NCBI RefSeq assembly: GCF_031598375.1
Contig: NZ_CP123872.1
Location: 2,042,501-2,106,500 of the forward strand
Direction: 5' to 3'
Source: Temperatibacter marinus
GTDB lineage: Bacteria; Pseudomonadota; Alphaproteobacteria; Sphingomonadales; Kordiimonadaceae
Length of the DNA: 64,000 bases
Shown: positions 8,729-17,949 of the stretch, in pieces
Layout of the letters: every line of letters starts with the position of its first letter
Numbering within the stretch: position 1 is the stretch's first letter
The notes under the pieces: generated by a model
Told to the model about the DNA's origin: nothing
What the model saw: only the letters and a program-made list of their open reading frames with translations
The model's database searches: none
Position numbers and translations under genes: made by a program

Positions 8729-10394
8729 TGTCTACCTCGATCGTAAAAGATGAAATATGTTTAGGAAGAGTGCTATATTTTTCTATGGGAAGTTCAAAGG
8801 CAAAGGGTTTCTTTTCATTCCATAGCATCTTGAACTTATCATAGCATGGGCTATTTTTTTGTGTCGGGATATAGGTTGCAGTGATGGTTGATGCGTTTGC
8901 GTCACGGGCGCGAAGGGTTAGTAAATGGAGTAAACATTCTTCAACCCCTTTATTGAATACACGACAGCTTACAAAAAAGTCTGTAATGTTAAGTGTTTCT
9001 TTACTCTGTTCAAAGCCTAACCCTGCTACTAGGCCAGATTTTCCAAATTTATCCTCCAGAGAGAGCCCCCACATTTCTCGTCGGCCGTTGTTGAGCCAGT
9101 TTTTTAAGGACGCAGAAGTTTCTCGCCGAGTGGTTAAATTCATCTGATTGGTTTTATTCATTAATTGGATAAAACGAGCTTCATTGCTCGCCTTAAGGGG
9201 AGCCAAGTAAATTTTCATCTCTAGAGAGTGTAACCATTCATCAATCGATAAAATCTGAGCACTTTCCTGCCGCTTCTTCTCTTCCTTATAGAGCTGTGTC
9301 CTTTGCTGATCTTCGCCGGAGGATGTTGAGAAGTTAAAAACATCTAATGAGGACAAAGTCGATACATATTTCATCGGATCTTTTGGGAGGTCCGGGACAA
9401 GAACTTCAGGGAGAGCACTGGCAACACGATCGCGTTCAGATGGATTGTCATCCAGAAAAATGAGAGACTGAAGACCCAAGTTTAATTCTTTCGCTATCTC
9501 CTTGATATTGGTGGCTTTATCATCCCAGTTTATGCGCCAAGCTGAAAAATCATTTTCAGATAAAATCATATGATCATGACTGTTGATGGCCTCTAAGGCG
9601 ATGGCTTCTTCGTTTTTACTACATAAGGCAAGAATAATGCCTCTCTCTTTTAGGCGATAGAGACATTTCTGAAAGTCCTGATAGGCTTCCCCTTTTGGAG
9701 ACGATGGTCCAAGGACAAGGTTTTCTTTACCCGCATCCCCTAAAATACCGCCCCAAAGAGTATCATCTAAGTCAAGAATGATGGCCTTCTTTTCTTTGCC
9801 GGCTTGATTCAGTAGGAAAGCAGAGATTCTCTCAGCGACACCTTTGAATATTTGATTTGAATAGGCAAGTTTCGCAGAATACCAAAGCTTCGGATTAAAA
9901 AAGTCATCGTGCAGCAAGGGGGATAAATTGATAAGAGTTATTGTAGAGGATTGTTTATATTTATTAAGTAAAAGAGAATTTGCTGTGTCGATGATTTCTT
10001 TGGGACATAGGGCGCCTGAAATTGTTTCAGATGTGTTAAGACCCCATCTTGGATGAAGGATGAATAGGGGAAGAAAAACTTGTGTCAGGGTACTGGCGGC
10101 CCTCTCAAGATGAGTGCAATATGCTTCTATCTCTTCAAGAATGGCAGTTAGTTTTGAGGGCTTTCCTTGAAGAAAGGCTGCGAAAGTAGGACTTACTGCA
10201 TCAAGGTCTACCCAATTTAATAGGAGGTGAGGAGTAGGGCAATCGGCTTGGGTGTTGCTCAAAATGATCAAATTTGGGATGACCTGATTAAAACTCAGCT
10301 CATGATGAACAATGGACGAGATATAAGGTTTAAGATGTCGTACAACAGGTGTAATGACGGCATTTGAGTTTGTTGAGAGTGTAATGTCCGTCAT
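8718..10394 (-). CDS. FkbH-like HAD-family glyceryl-ACP synthase
   Basis: A 558-residue FkbH-family protein. An N-terminal SGNH-like or accessory region (about 1-195) precedes the HAD-IIIC domain, with nucleophile motif ILDLDDTLWGGILGD (first Asp about residue 208, second 210), LALCSKNEE (motif II) and SLIFLDDNPSERDRV (motif IV). The C-terminal part has the characteristic MNKTNQMNLTTRR and DFFVSCRVFNKGVEE of the family's GNAT-like domain. Characterised relatives (FkbH, OzmB-type, tetronate RkD/Tmn enzymes) load the glyceryl group of 1,3-bisphosphoglycerate onto an acyl carrier protein and remove phosphate. The adjacent ACP gene, 21 bases upstream, makes that role likely here. No polyketide synthase is near, so the glyceryl unit may go to a surface glycan. 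Confidence 0.85.
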   Translation of the reverse strand: MTDITLSTNSNAVITPVVRHLKPYISSIVHHELSFNQVIPNLIILSNTQADCPTPHLLLNWVDLDAVSPTFAAFLQGKPSKLTAILEEIEAYCTHLERAASTLTQVFLPLFILHPRWGLNTSETISGALCPKEIIDTANSLLLNKYKQSSTITLINLSPLLHDDFFNPKLWYSAKLAYSNQIFKGVAERISAFLLNQAGKEKKAIILDLDDTLWGGILGDAGKENLVLGPSSPKGEAYQDFQKCLYRLKERGIILALCSKNEEAIALEAINSHDHMILSENDFSAWRINWDDKATNIKEIAKELNLGLQSLIFLDDNPSERDRVASALPEVLVPDLPKDPMKYVSTLSSLDVFNFSTSSGEDQQRTQLYKEEKKRQESAQILSIDEWLHSLEMKIYLAPLKASNEARFIQLMNKTNQMNLTTRRETSASLKNWLNNGRREMWGLSLEDKFGKSGLVAGLGFEQSKETLNITDFFVSCRVFNKGVEECLLHLLTLRARDANASTITATYIPTQKNSPCYDKFKMLWNEKKPFAFELPIEKYSTLPKHISSFTIEVDNDA

Positions 10395-10415
10395 GATAAA
10401 GCCTGATTATCGTCA

Positions 10416-10700
10416 TTAGAGTTGATTGCTGATATAATCAGCAAAGCTGGTCACAGTTTTTAATACAGTTTCCGTGCCAAGAACATTTTCATCACTAATT
10501 AATTCAATTGATGTTCCTGTTTCTTCCTCAACGGCTTCTTCAACTTCAACGATTAATTGAACGAGTGATAAGGATTCAAGCTCACTTTCATCCCCAATTA
10601 AAGGGAAGGTTTCATTAATCTCAGCATTGATTTCTATGCCCAAATCGTCCCGCAAGGCCTTCAGGCTATTCATGATAATGGTTTGAATTTTCTGCTGCAT
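10416..10700 (-). CDS. acyl carrier protein
   Basis: A 94-residue, strongly acidic helical carrier protein, first gene of the operon. The phosphopantetheine attachment region is ELESLSLVQLIVEVEEAVEE, with Ser43 in the position of the DSL serine (here ESL). It is about 15 residues longer than the fatty-acid AcpP and more like discrete FkbJ-type carriers. The ATG follows GGAG by about ten bases. It is the probable thioester carrier for the glyceryl unit formed by the FkbH-like enzyme. Confidence 0.82.
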   Translation of the reverse strand: MQQKIQTIIMNSLKALRDDLGIEINAEINETFPLIGDESELESLSLVQLIVEVEEAVEEETGTSIELISDENVLGTETVLKTVTSFADYISNQL

Positions 10701-10837
10701 TTATATTTTGCTCCAAAATAATACATAGAATACATTATGGTTTTACGCTCATATTTGCAAGGAGAGAGTGACTAGTCTACTGTCGGAACAGTTTGGTTAT
10801 TTCTCTGGTTAAAGGAGGCCACAACTTAGGGGGCAAA

Positions 10838-11761
10838 ATGAATCAAAATTTAACAATTGTTATGTATCATTATGTACGGGATCTAAAGGGTAGCAGCTAT
10901 CCACTCATTAAGGGGTTGGATAAGGAAAAATTTTATAATCAGCTCGGTTACATACAGAACAATTACACGCCAGTCACGAAACAGCAGATTATAGATGCTT
11001 ATGACGGGGAACAACTGCCAGCGAATGCGATATGGCTCACCTTTGATGATGGATATAGCGATCACTATGATGTTGTTTTGCCAGCCTTACTGAAATTTGG
11101 TATCGAAGGAGCTTTCTTTCCGCCTGCATCACCCTATAAAACGCAAAAATTATTAGACGTGAATAAGATCCATTTCATTTTGGCAGCTCAAGAAAACGCG
11201 CTCACTTTAATAGATGAAATAAAAAAATGCCTTAAGAGCTTTGATGGGCTTGAGAGCTTTGAACATTATTATCAAAAATGGGGGCATGCTAATCGGTATG
11301 ACGGGGCCGAGGTGAACTTTATAAAGAGGATGCTTCAAGTTGGCTTGCCAGTTTCTGTGAGGCATGAAATTGCAGATCAACTATTTAAATCCTATGTTAC
11401 ACAAGATGAAGCGGGTTTTTCATCAAACTTATATCTTTCGAAAAGTCAAATTCAAGAAATGTTGCAAGCTGGGATGCAATTCGGAAGCCATGGGACTGAT
11501 CATGTTTGGCTTGATAGCTTATCACGCGCAAAGCAAAAAGAAGATATCAAGCAATCCATAACTTTTATGAGGGAGATGAATATCCCCCTTAAAGATTGGA
11601 TGATGTGTTATCCCTATGGCGGGTATAATAAGGACACAATTAAGATCCTTCAGGATATGGGGTGCGCCCTCGGGGTCACGGTAGAAAGCAGAAAAGCATC
11701 GATACCTCAAGATTCAAGGCTTATTTTACCCCGGTTGGATACAAATGATTTACCCCAGTGA
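10838..11761 (+). CDS. polysaccharide deacetylase (NodB domain)
   Basis: A 307-residue NodB-homology protein starting at the ATG at 10838, just after AGGGGGC. It has the metal and catalytic motif LTFDDGYSDHY at about 82-92 and the zinc-ligand pair SHGTDHVWL (H-x3-H) at about 220. CYPYGGYNKDT near 265 is the family's motif 3. There is no signal peptide, unlike secreted chitin or PNAG deacetylases, so it probably acts on a cytoplasmic, lipid- or nucleotide-linked sugar. It is divergent from the FkbH/ACP operon, sharing a 137-bp intergenic region, which suggests a joint role in a surface-glycan decoration pathway. The long insertion between the two motifs (about 95-215) is larger than in compact NodB proteins. 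Confidence 0.82.
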   Translation: MNQNLTIVMYHYVRDLKGSSYPLIKGLDKEKFYNQLGYIQNNYTPVTKQQIIDAYDGEQLPANAIWLTFDDGYSDHYDVVLPALLKFGIEGAFFPPASPYKTQKLLDVNKIHFILAAQENALTLIDEIKKCLKSFDGLESFEHYYQKWGHANRYDGAEVNFIKRMLQVGLPVSVRHEIADQLFKSYVTQDEAGFSSNLYLSKSQIQEMLQAGMQFGSHGTDHVWLDSLSRAKQKEDIKQSITFMREMNIPLKDWMMCYPYGGYNKDTIKILQDMGCALGVTVESRKASIPQDSRLILPRLDTNDLPQ

Positions 11762-11806
11762 TCAGAATGCATTTTAATATAGACACAGTCTATGAGGGAA
11801 GAAAAA

Positions 11807-13183
11807 ATGAATATTAAGCAGGGAATACGATGCACATTTGTCGCGATGATGTTGGCCAGCGTAAGCGCAGCAAGCCATGACAAAGAAATACAGTCTGATC
11901 CAGAGTTGACGTATAAAGCCTACCAGCCAAAGCCTAAGGATAAAGTGATATCGAGAGCTGCGTATAAAGATAAACTGCATGGATTTTGGTTGGCTCAATC
12001 GATCGCTAATTGGACAGGGCTCATGACCGAAGGAGATCGAAATGAAGCGCCATTTTATACGGATGCTGATTGGGGGACCTTGGATCATCCTAATACATGG
12101 GGAGGCTATCGATCCCACTTTGCCTATATCGATTATTTTCTCGTTGAGAAGGATCGAGTTTGGGGATCCGATGATGATACTGATATCGAATATATGTATC
12201 AGCACCTCTTAGATCAAAATAATACATCAATCTTAACAGGTGAACAAATTAGAGCAGGGTGGTTAAAGCATATATACTCAAATGAAGATGCACGCATTGA
12301 TAATGATAGTTTTAGTCGTGAAAATCATCTCTGGGTCTCAAACGAGAAAGCTTACTATTTGATGAAGGATAAAGGCTTAGTGCCTCCGGCAACCAGCGAG
12401 CCTGAATATAATGATAAATACGATATGATCGATGCACAGTTGACCACAGAAATCTTTGGATTGTTTGCGCCAGGAAGGCCAGATCTTGCCCTAAAAATGG
12501 CTCATCTGCCGATCCGGACAACCGCAAAAGATGAAGCAGCCTGGATCGCCCAATTCTATGTGGTTATGCACGCTCTAGCAGCCAAGGTTGATGTCAGTCT
12601 TTCTATAAAGGAACAAACTCAGTGGATGGCCGCGCAAGCCCGCACATATTTGCCAGAGGGAAGCTATCCAGCTGCCATGTATGATTTTGTTAAAGCGCAT
12701 TACGACAGAAACCCTGATAAAGATAATTGGGAAGCAGCTCGGGACGCGGTTTATCAGACATATCAAATCGAAGGTGCCGCTGGTTATCGCTATAAAGAAC
12801 TGTTTGATGCCGGTATTAATTTTGCCAGTAGTATGGTTAGCCTATTTTACGGGGAGGGGGATCTTAAGAGAACCATTCGCATCGGTTCCCTCACCGGATG
12901 GGATTCTGATAATCCGACAGCGACATGGAGTGGACTTATTGGCTTTATGATCGGCAAGGAAGGCGTTGAAAAAGCCTTTAACAACAATAAATTATCTGAG
13001 TTATATTGGATCCATAGAACTCGGCGGGCTTTTCCAGATAGAACATCTGATAAAATGGGGGAAGATACATTCTCCATGATGGCACAGCGGGGACTTTTCG
13101 TTATTGACCGTGCTATTCTAGAAGAGATGAAGGGCGGGGTGAATCTCCAAGAAGATTTATGGTATATTCCTGCTGCAAACTAG
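11807..13183 (+). CDS. secreted ADP-ribosylglycohydrolase-family protein
   Basis: A 458-residue protein. I chose the ATG at 11807 because GAGGGAAG lies just upstream and the result is a clean signal peptide (MNIKQGIRCTFVAMMLASVSA). The mature part shows the acidic metal-binding motifs of the ADP-ribosyl-glycohydrolase (DraG/ARH) fold: KLHGFWLAQSIANWTG near 55-70, WGSDDDTDIEYMY at about 118-130, and the C-terminal GWDSDNPTATWSGLIG around 365-380. The export signal is unusual for a family best known from cytoplasmic DraG; periplasmic members may act on other glycosidic bonds. It follows the deacetylase by 45 bases on the same strand and may be cotranscribed. Substrate not predictable. Confidence 0.72.
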   Translation: MNIKQGIRCTFVAMMLASVSAASHDKEIQSDPELTYKAYQPKPKDKVISRAAYKDKLHGFWLAQSIANWTGLMTEGDRNEAPFYTDADWGTLDHPNTWGGYRSHFAYIDYFLVEKDRVWGSDDDTDIEYMYQHLLDQNNTSILTGEQIRAGWLKHIYSNEDARIDNDSFSRENHLWVSNEKAYYLMKDKGLVPPATSEPEYNDKYDMIDAQLTTEIFGLFAPGRPDLALKMAHLPIRTTAKDEAAWIAQFYVVMHALAAKVDVSLSIKEQTQWMAAQARTYLPEGSYPAAMYDFVKAHYDRNPDKDNWEAARDAVYQTYQIEGAAGYRYKELFDAGINFASSMVSLFYGEGDLKRTIRIGSLTGWDSDNPTATWSGLIGFMIGKEGVEKAFNNNKLSELYWIHRTRRAFPDRTSDKMGEDTFSMMAQRGLFVIDRAILEEMKGGVNLQEDLWYIPAAN

Positions 13184-13221
13184 AGAGAGCCTTTAAAACT
13201 CTCCCCACTCAATCTTTTGGG

Positions 13222-13620
13222 TTAGTCCTGTTTCATCGTTTGTAAGAGTTGGCCCATCATTTCATGGATAAGATTTAATCCTTGAAGAGGTCTGATCATG
13301 ACTTTAAATTCTATGATCTTGCCGTCTTCATTCCATTTGATCATGTCTACACCATTGATATAGATGCCATTAATTTCTGTCTCGAATTCGAGAACGGCGC
13401 TGGTATCGTTGACCAGTTCGCGGACATAGTTGAAATGGTCGTTTCCAAAAACATTTACTGCCGCTGCAAGATACATAAAGGTAATATCCTTTCCGACTTG
13501 AGGGGTATGTACCACTGGCGAGATCATTGTGGCCTCTTCTGCGAGTAAATCCTTAAGGGCTTCCATGTTTCGTGTCTTAACAATAGTATGCCAGTCTTTA
13601 ATAAGATCCTGCATTGTCAT
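13222..13620 (-). CDS. NTF2/SnoaL-like protein
   Basis: A 132-residue single-domain protein of the NTF2-like fold: an N-terminal helix (DLIKDWHTIVKTRNMEALKDLLAEEA), the strand ATMISPVVH, and a run of beta strands carrying VLEFETEINGIYINGVDMIKW and KIIEFKVMIRPL. The ATG at 13620 follows CAGGAGACC; an upstream Met would add 17 residues that do not look like the fold. Members range from small isomerases to ligand-binding subunits, so no reaction can be named. It is separated from the thiolase upstream by a terminator, so it is likely transcribed alone. Confidence 0.72.
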   Translation of the reverse strand: MTMQDLIKDWHTIVKTRNMEALKDLLAEEATMISPVVHTPQVGKDITFMYLAAAVNVFGNDHFNYVRELVNDTSAVLEFETEINGIYINGVDMIKWNEDGKIIEFKVMIRPLQGLNLIHEMMGQLLQTMKQD

Positions 13621-13693
13621 CTTTCGGTCTCCTGATTGCGGGGGAATAAGTACAAGGGCTTCTTTCTTCAAAAGCTTTTTTATTCAGCGGCAT

Positions 13694-13723
13694 AAAAAAA
13701 GGCCTGCCACAAGACAGGCCTTT
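13694..13723 (-). terminator. terminator after the thiolase gene
   Basis: AAAGGCCTG and CAGGCCTTT form a 9-bp stem with an eight-base loop. Reading on the minus strand it is followed by a run of seven T. It lies 21 bases beyond the thiolase stop. Confidence 0.8.
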
Positions 13724-13743
13724 GTGCCTTAGTCTGCAGTGCT

Positions 13744-14925
13744 TTAGCAGACTTCGAATAATCCTGCAGCACCCATGCCGCCGCCAACACACATGGTGCA
13801 GACAACGTATTTTGCGCCGCGTCGTTTGCCTTCGATGAGAGCATGCCCCACCATACGTGCGCCAGACATACCATAGGGGTGCCCAATAGAAATAGCCCCG
13901 CCGTTTACATTCATCAACTCGTTAGGGATTCCGAGTTTATCGCGGCAATAGAGAACTTGCACGGCAAAGGCTTCGTTTAATTCCCAAAGGCCAATGTCAT
14001 CCATGGTCAGGCCATGTTGTTTCAACAATTTAGGAATGGCATAGATAGGCCCAATGCCCATCTCATCAGGCTCACATCCTGCGACAGCCATGCCGCGGTA
14101 GATACCTAGCGGCGACAGCCCCCTTTTCTCGGCTACTTTTGCTTCCATAAGAACACTTGCAGAGGCGCCGTCAGAAAGCTGTGATGCATTGCCAGCACTA
14201 ATGGTGCCCCCCTCAATCACAGTGCGTAATCCTTGCAGCCCTTCTAGGGTTGTTTCAGGTCGATTGCCTTCGTCTTTTGATAGGGTGACTTCAGCAAAGC
14301 TGAGAGCGCCAGTTTCTTTGTCTTGAATAGCTTTTTGTGTCGTGATTGGCACAATTTCATCATCAAATTTGCCAGCGTCTTGAGCTGCAGCTGTCCGCAT
14401 TTGAGATTGATACCCATATTCGTCCATAGCATCTTTAGACACGCCGTACCGACTTGCGACAACTTCTGCTGTTTGAAGCATAGGCATATAAACATTTTTA
14501 TGGAGGGCGACTAGGGATTTATCCACCATATATTCTGTGTTCATCTTAGGCGTTTGTACCAATGAAATGCTTTCTAATCCTGCGCCAATGGCAACGTCTT
14601 GACCGTCATACATGATCTGTTTCGCCGCAGTAGCGATGGCCATCATTCCACTGGAGCACTGACGGTCTAATGTCATCCCTGACACAGAAACCGGTAAGCC
14701 AGCCCTTAAGGCTGCAAGGCGTCCAATATTGGGGCTTGTTGTCCCTTGTGGGAGGGCACAGCCCATAATTAAATCTTCAACGTCGCCGCCATCAATACCC
14801 GCGCGATCAACAGCGTGGGAAACGGCATGTGCAGCAAGGCTAGGGCCTTGTGTAGCGTTGAGGGCCCCTTTGTAAGCACGTCCAATTGGTGTCCGTGCCG
14901 TTGAGACTATTACTGCTTCTCTCAT
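13744..14925 (-). CDS. acetyl-CoA C-acyltransferase (thiolase)
   Basis: A 393-residue thiolase that cleaves 3-ketoacyl-CoA, or condenses acyl-CoAs, in the cytoplasm. The nucleophile Cys is in [10 protein letters not shown] at about 90. The [12 protein letters not shown]-like segment ([10 protein letters not shown], about 348) carries the active-site His, and [14 protein letters not shown] near the C-terminus carries the second Cys. The N-terminus [19 protein letters not shown] is typical of FadA-type enzymes. It is the third gene of a three-gene unit, 11 bases behind an acyl-CoA dehydrogenase. A full-length, apparently active enzyme of beta-oxidation or of a side-chain degradation pathway. 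Confidence 0.92.
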   Translation of the reverse strand: MREAVIVSTARTPIGRAYKGALNATQGPSLAAHAVSHAVDRAGIDGGDVEDLIMGCALPQGTTSPNIGRLAALRAGLPVSVSGMTLDRQCSSGMMAIATAAKQIMYDGQDVAIGAGLESISLVQTPKMNTEYMVDKSLVALHKNVYMPMLQTAEVVASRYGVSKDAMDEYGYQSQMRTAAAQDAGKFDDEIVPITTQKAIQDKETGALSFAEVTLSKDEGNRPETTLEGLQGLRTVIEGGTISAGNASQLSDGASASVLMEAKVAEKRGLSPLGIYRGMAVAGCEPDEMGIGPIYAIPKLLKQHGLTMDDIGLWELNEAFAVQVLYCRDKLGIPNELMNVNGGAISIGHPYGMSGARMVGHALIEGKRRGAKYVVCTMCVGGGMGAAGLFEVC

Positions 14926-14936
14926 TCTCTTTCTCC

Positions 14937-16031
14937 TTAATAACCGCTGAGGGTTGCAAAACGATCGGTATGATAATTTTGACCGCCATATAGATTTGAT
15001 ACAGCCCGTGCCCGTTTGATGAAGAAACCAATATCATATTCGTCAGTCATGCCAATTCCACCGTGCATTTGAATGCCTTCATTGGTGGCCAGCTCAGCGG
15101 TTTTACAGGCTTTGGCTTTCGCAGCAGATGCCAACATCGATAGATTGGGTGCACTTGCATCAGCAGCTTGAAGCGCAGCAAGAATGATAGAACGGGTCAC
15201 TTCTATTTCTGCAAAAAGATGCGCAGATCGATGTTGCAGGCCTTGGAATGTACCAATGATTTTTCCGAATTGTTTCCGCTCTTTCAAATAAGCAGTCGTC
15301 ATATCGAAGGCAGCCTGAGTGAGACCGAGTAATTCTGCGGCCAGCACGATATTTACCTTGTCAATTGCCGGGATTAATTTTTCGAGACCATCATCAGAAA
15401 GTAAGGTTGCTGGGGTGCCTTCAAAAGTAAGTTTTGCCCAATTTCTACTGTCTGCCATGACGGTGCGATCCGTTATTAAATTCGCAGCCCCTTTTTGAAC
15501 GGTATAGAGGGACAACCGATCGTCATCTGTGCGAGCAAGAACAATGATGTGATCCGCAGTATGCCCCTCGGGGACAAATGTTTTCATACCAGAGAGTTTA
15601 TAACCATCCCCATCAGCAATCGCTTTCGTTTTTACAGATTCTGGACTGTAATGTCCTGTCTCATCAAGGGCAACTGTTGCTATCGCTTCACCTGAAGAGA
15701 CCCGCTCTAGGATTGCGGAGCCTGTTGATTTCAGAATTTCTGTGGCCAAAACACAAGAAGCAGTAAAGGGCGATGAAACAAGTGTCGTTGCCATTGCTTC
15801 AGCAACAATCCCAGCCCCAACATAGCCAAAGCCAGTGCCGCCTTCTTCTTCAGAAAGGAGAAGCGATGTGAAACCCATCTCAGCCATTTCTGACCAAAGA
15901 TCAGAATCATAGCCTGTTTCATCCCTTTTGTCTCTCAATGAGCGGAAAGCTGTGATGGGGGATCGTTCCTTAAAAAAACCAACTGCCGATTCTTTAAGCA
16001 GGGTTTGATCTTCGTTATATACTAATGCCAT
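14937..16031 (-). CDS. acyl-CoA dehydrogenase family protein, subunit lacking the catalytic Glu
   Basis: A 364-residue member of the acyl-CoA dehydrogenase fold, slightly short. The middle domain ([22 protein letters not shown]) and the C-terminal helical domain ([20 protein letters not shown]) are clear. At the place where medium-chain enzymes carry the catalytic Glu it reads [13 protein letters not shown], so that Glu is absent. The upstream neighbour, 14 bases away, has it. This is the pattern of heterotetrameric alpha2-beta2 acyl-CoA dehydrogenases such as actinobacterial ChsE1-ChsE2, where one subunit supplies the base. I infer that this protein is the non-catalytic partner. Confidence 0.85.
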   Translation of the reverse strand: MALVYNEDQTLLKESAVGFFKERSPITAFRSLRDKRDETGYDSDLWSEMAEMGFTSLLLSEEEGGTGFGYVGAGIVAEAMATTLVSSPFTASCVLATEILKSTGSAILERVSSGEAIATVALDETGHYSPESVKTKAIADGDGYKLSGMKTFVPEGHTADHIIVLARTDDDRLSLYTVQKGAANLITDRTVMADSRNWAKLTFEGTPATLLSDDGLEKLIPAIDKVNIVLAAELLGLTQAAFDMTTAYLKERKQFGKIIGTFQGLQHRSAHLFAEIEVTRSIILAALQAADASAPNLSMLASAAKAKACKTAELATNEGIQMHGGIGMTDEYDIGFFIKRARAVSNLYGGQNYHTDRFATLSGY

Positions 16032-16045
16032 AATCTTTCTCCTGC

Positions 16046-17221
16046 TTATTCGTCTGGTAATTCTAGAAGGCGTTTAGAAATGATGTTCAGCATCACTTCA
16101 GATGTACCGCCTTCAATTGAATTTGCTTTTGTGCGTAACCAGTCCTTAGCTGTTTTACCATCCATCGATGACTGGCCTTCCCATTCCAAAGCGTCAGAAC
16201 CTTTAATCTTAAGCATGAATTCATGACGATCTTTATTAAGTTCGGTTCCGTAATATTTTAAGGCACTCGAGAAGGCACCTACACCTTCGCCAGCTTTTGC
16301 CCGGTCCATTGTTCTTTGCATCGTCATCATAAAGCTCAGGCCATCAATTTCGTGAGAAGCTATATCTTGACGAAGCATCAAGTCATTCAATTGACCGTTC
16401 TGGTCCAGCCCCATCTCTTCTTTAGCAATATTTGAGAGAGGAACCATATTCCCGAGATCTCCAATATTTGTTCTTTCGTGCGTGAGAAGGTATTTTGCGA
16501 CATCCCAGCCCTTATTTTCTACATAGACTGTCTGTGATCGCGGAACTCGAACATCATCAAAGAATGTTTCGCAGAAAGGTGATTTTCCTGAAATCAACTT
16601 AATTGGCTTTGTAGAGACACCCTCTGAAGTCATGTCAAAAAGGATGAAACTGATGCCAGTATGTTTTGGCTCTTGCGGGCCAGTTCGAACAAGACAGAAA
16701 ATCCAATCTGCTTGATCCGCATATGAGGTCCATACTTTTTGGCCATTCACCACATAATGATCGCCGTCAATTTCTGCCTTGGTGGCAAGAGATGCTAAGT
16801 CAGATCCAGAATTAGGTTCGCTATAGCCTTGACACCAACGGACTTCACCGCGAGATATCGGCGGGAGATATTCTAGTTTCTGTTCTTCTGTGCCAAATTT
16901 TAAGAGCGCTGGTCCAAGCATCCAGATGCCGAAGGATAAGAGAGGTTCACGTGCATTGATCCGGTGCATCTCTGTTTTTAAAATTTTTGCCTCTTCTCGG
17001 GTTAGCCCACCACCGCCATATTCTTTTGGCCAGGTAGGAACCGTCCAACCTTTCTCGGCCATCTTATTCAGCCAGCTTTTTTGGTCTTCACTTTTGAACG
17101 TAAAATTTTTGCCTCCCCAGCAAACATCGTCTTCGCTCATTACGGGCGCTCGCATGCTCTGTGGGCAGTTATCTTCCAGCCAGGCTCTTACCTCACTGCG
17201 AAATTCATTTAGATCCGTCAT
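16046..17221 (-). CDS. acyl-CoA dehydrogenase, catalytic subunit
   Basis: A 391-residue FAD-dependent acyl-CoA dehydrogenase. It shows CQGYSEPNSGSDLASL (FAD/substrate-binding middle domain, about 131-146), VVNGQKVWTSYADQADW, and the C-terminal SIEGGTSEVMLNIISKRLLELP, where the Glu of EGGTSE (about residue 370) aligns with the catalytic base of the family. It is the first gene of the unit acad-acad-thiolase. Together these would oxidise and thiolytically shorten an acyl-CoA; no enoyl-CoA hydratase or hydroxyacyl-CoA dehydrogenase is next to them. The start follows CTTCCC-rich DNA with AGTGGAGGACT upstream, a good ribosome site. Confidence 0.9.
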   Translation of the reverse strand: MTDLNEFRSEVRAWLEDNCPQSMRAPVMSEDDVCWGGKNFTFKSEDQKSWLNKMAEKGWTVPTWPKEYGGGGLTREEAKILKTEMHRINAREPLLSFGIWMLGPALLKFGTEEQKLEYLPPISRGEVRWCQGYSEPNSGSDLASLATKAEIDGDHYVVNGQKVWTSYADQADWIFCLVRTGPQEPKHTGISFILFDMTSEGVSTKPIKLISGKSPFCETFFDDVRVPRSQTVYVENKGWDVAKYLLTHERTNIGDLGNMVPLSNIAKEEMGLDQNGQLNDLMLRQDIASHEIDGLSFMMTMQRTMDRAKAGEGVGAFSSALKYYGTELNKDRHEFMLKIKGSDALEWEGQSSMDGKTAKDWLRTKANSIEGGTSEVMLNIISKRLLELPDE

Positions 17222-17350
17222 ACTTAGTCCTCCACTTCCCTAATACGATAAAGATAGCAACATTCTATTTGAGATCAAGTAACTTTACGTGCACGTAAAC
17301 TATAGCGAAAATGAGTTCTCCAGAAAAGCTTGATTTTCAGCCGTTTCTAC

Positions 17351-17935
17351 TCAGGATCTTGCCGATAATTTTTCCATGAAGTGTTTTCGGCAGAGAGCGA
17401 TATATCGATCATTGCCACCAACTTCGATAGAGGCACCTTCTTTTACGGCGTCGCCTTTTTCATCGATTCTTAAATTCATTGTGGCTTTTCGTCCGCATTT
17501 GCAGATGGTCTTCAGCTCGTGCAATTCATCACCAAGCGCGAGTAACCACTGGCTCCCTTCAAAAAGATTTGCCTGGAAGTCCGTCCTCAAACCATAGCAA
17601 AGTACAGGAATGTGAAGCGTGTCTGCAATTTTACCAAGCTGAAAAACTTGGTCTTTTGATAAAAATTGTGCTTCATCGACTAAAACGCAGTCCGCTTCAC
17701 CGCGGGCATGATTTTCCTTCACCAGTCCAAAGATGTCTGTACCCTTCTCGAAGACATTGGCATCGGCTTTTATGCCGATCCGGCTGGCAATAGTGCCCAC
17801 CTGTACTCTGTCATCCAATTTGGCTGTAAAGAGGATTGTTTTCATCCCGCGCTCATAATAGTTAAAACTGGATTGCAGAAGCGTTGTAGATTTTCCTGCA
17901 TTCATCGCGGAATAATAGAAATAGAGCTTAGCCAT
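17351..17935 (-). CDS. tdk: thymidine kinase
   Basis: A 194-residue type II thymidine kinase that phosphorylates thymidine (and deoxyuridine) with ATP. The P-loop is SAMNAGKST at 9-17, and LVDEAQFL near 83-90 is the Walker B/DEAQ motif. The lasso and zinc-binding region includes [11 protein letters not shown] and, at the end, YIALCRKHF, supplying the Cys/Cys/Cys/His ligands. Length is normal for the family. It lies 14 bases downstream of upp in a minus-strand salvage pair, divergent from cdd-deoA-nupC. Confidence 0.95.
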   Translation of the reverse strand: MAKLYFYYSAMNAGKSTTLLQSSFNYYERGMKTILFTAKLDDRVQVGTIASRIGIKADANVFEKGTDIFGLVKENHARGEADCVLVDEAQFLSKDQVFQLGKIADTLHIPVLCYGLRTDFQANLFEGSQWLLALGDELHELKTICKCGRKATMNLRIDEKGDAVKEGASIEVGGNDRYIALCRKHFMEKLSARS

Positions 17936-17949
17936 AGAAAAGTCTGCCT

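Noticed and set aside
10793-10837. TTG start adding 15 residues to the polysaccharide deacetylase
   Set aside because: The ATG at 10838 has AGGGGGC directly upstream and opens at the usual beginning of the domain.
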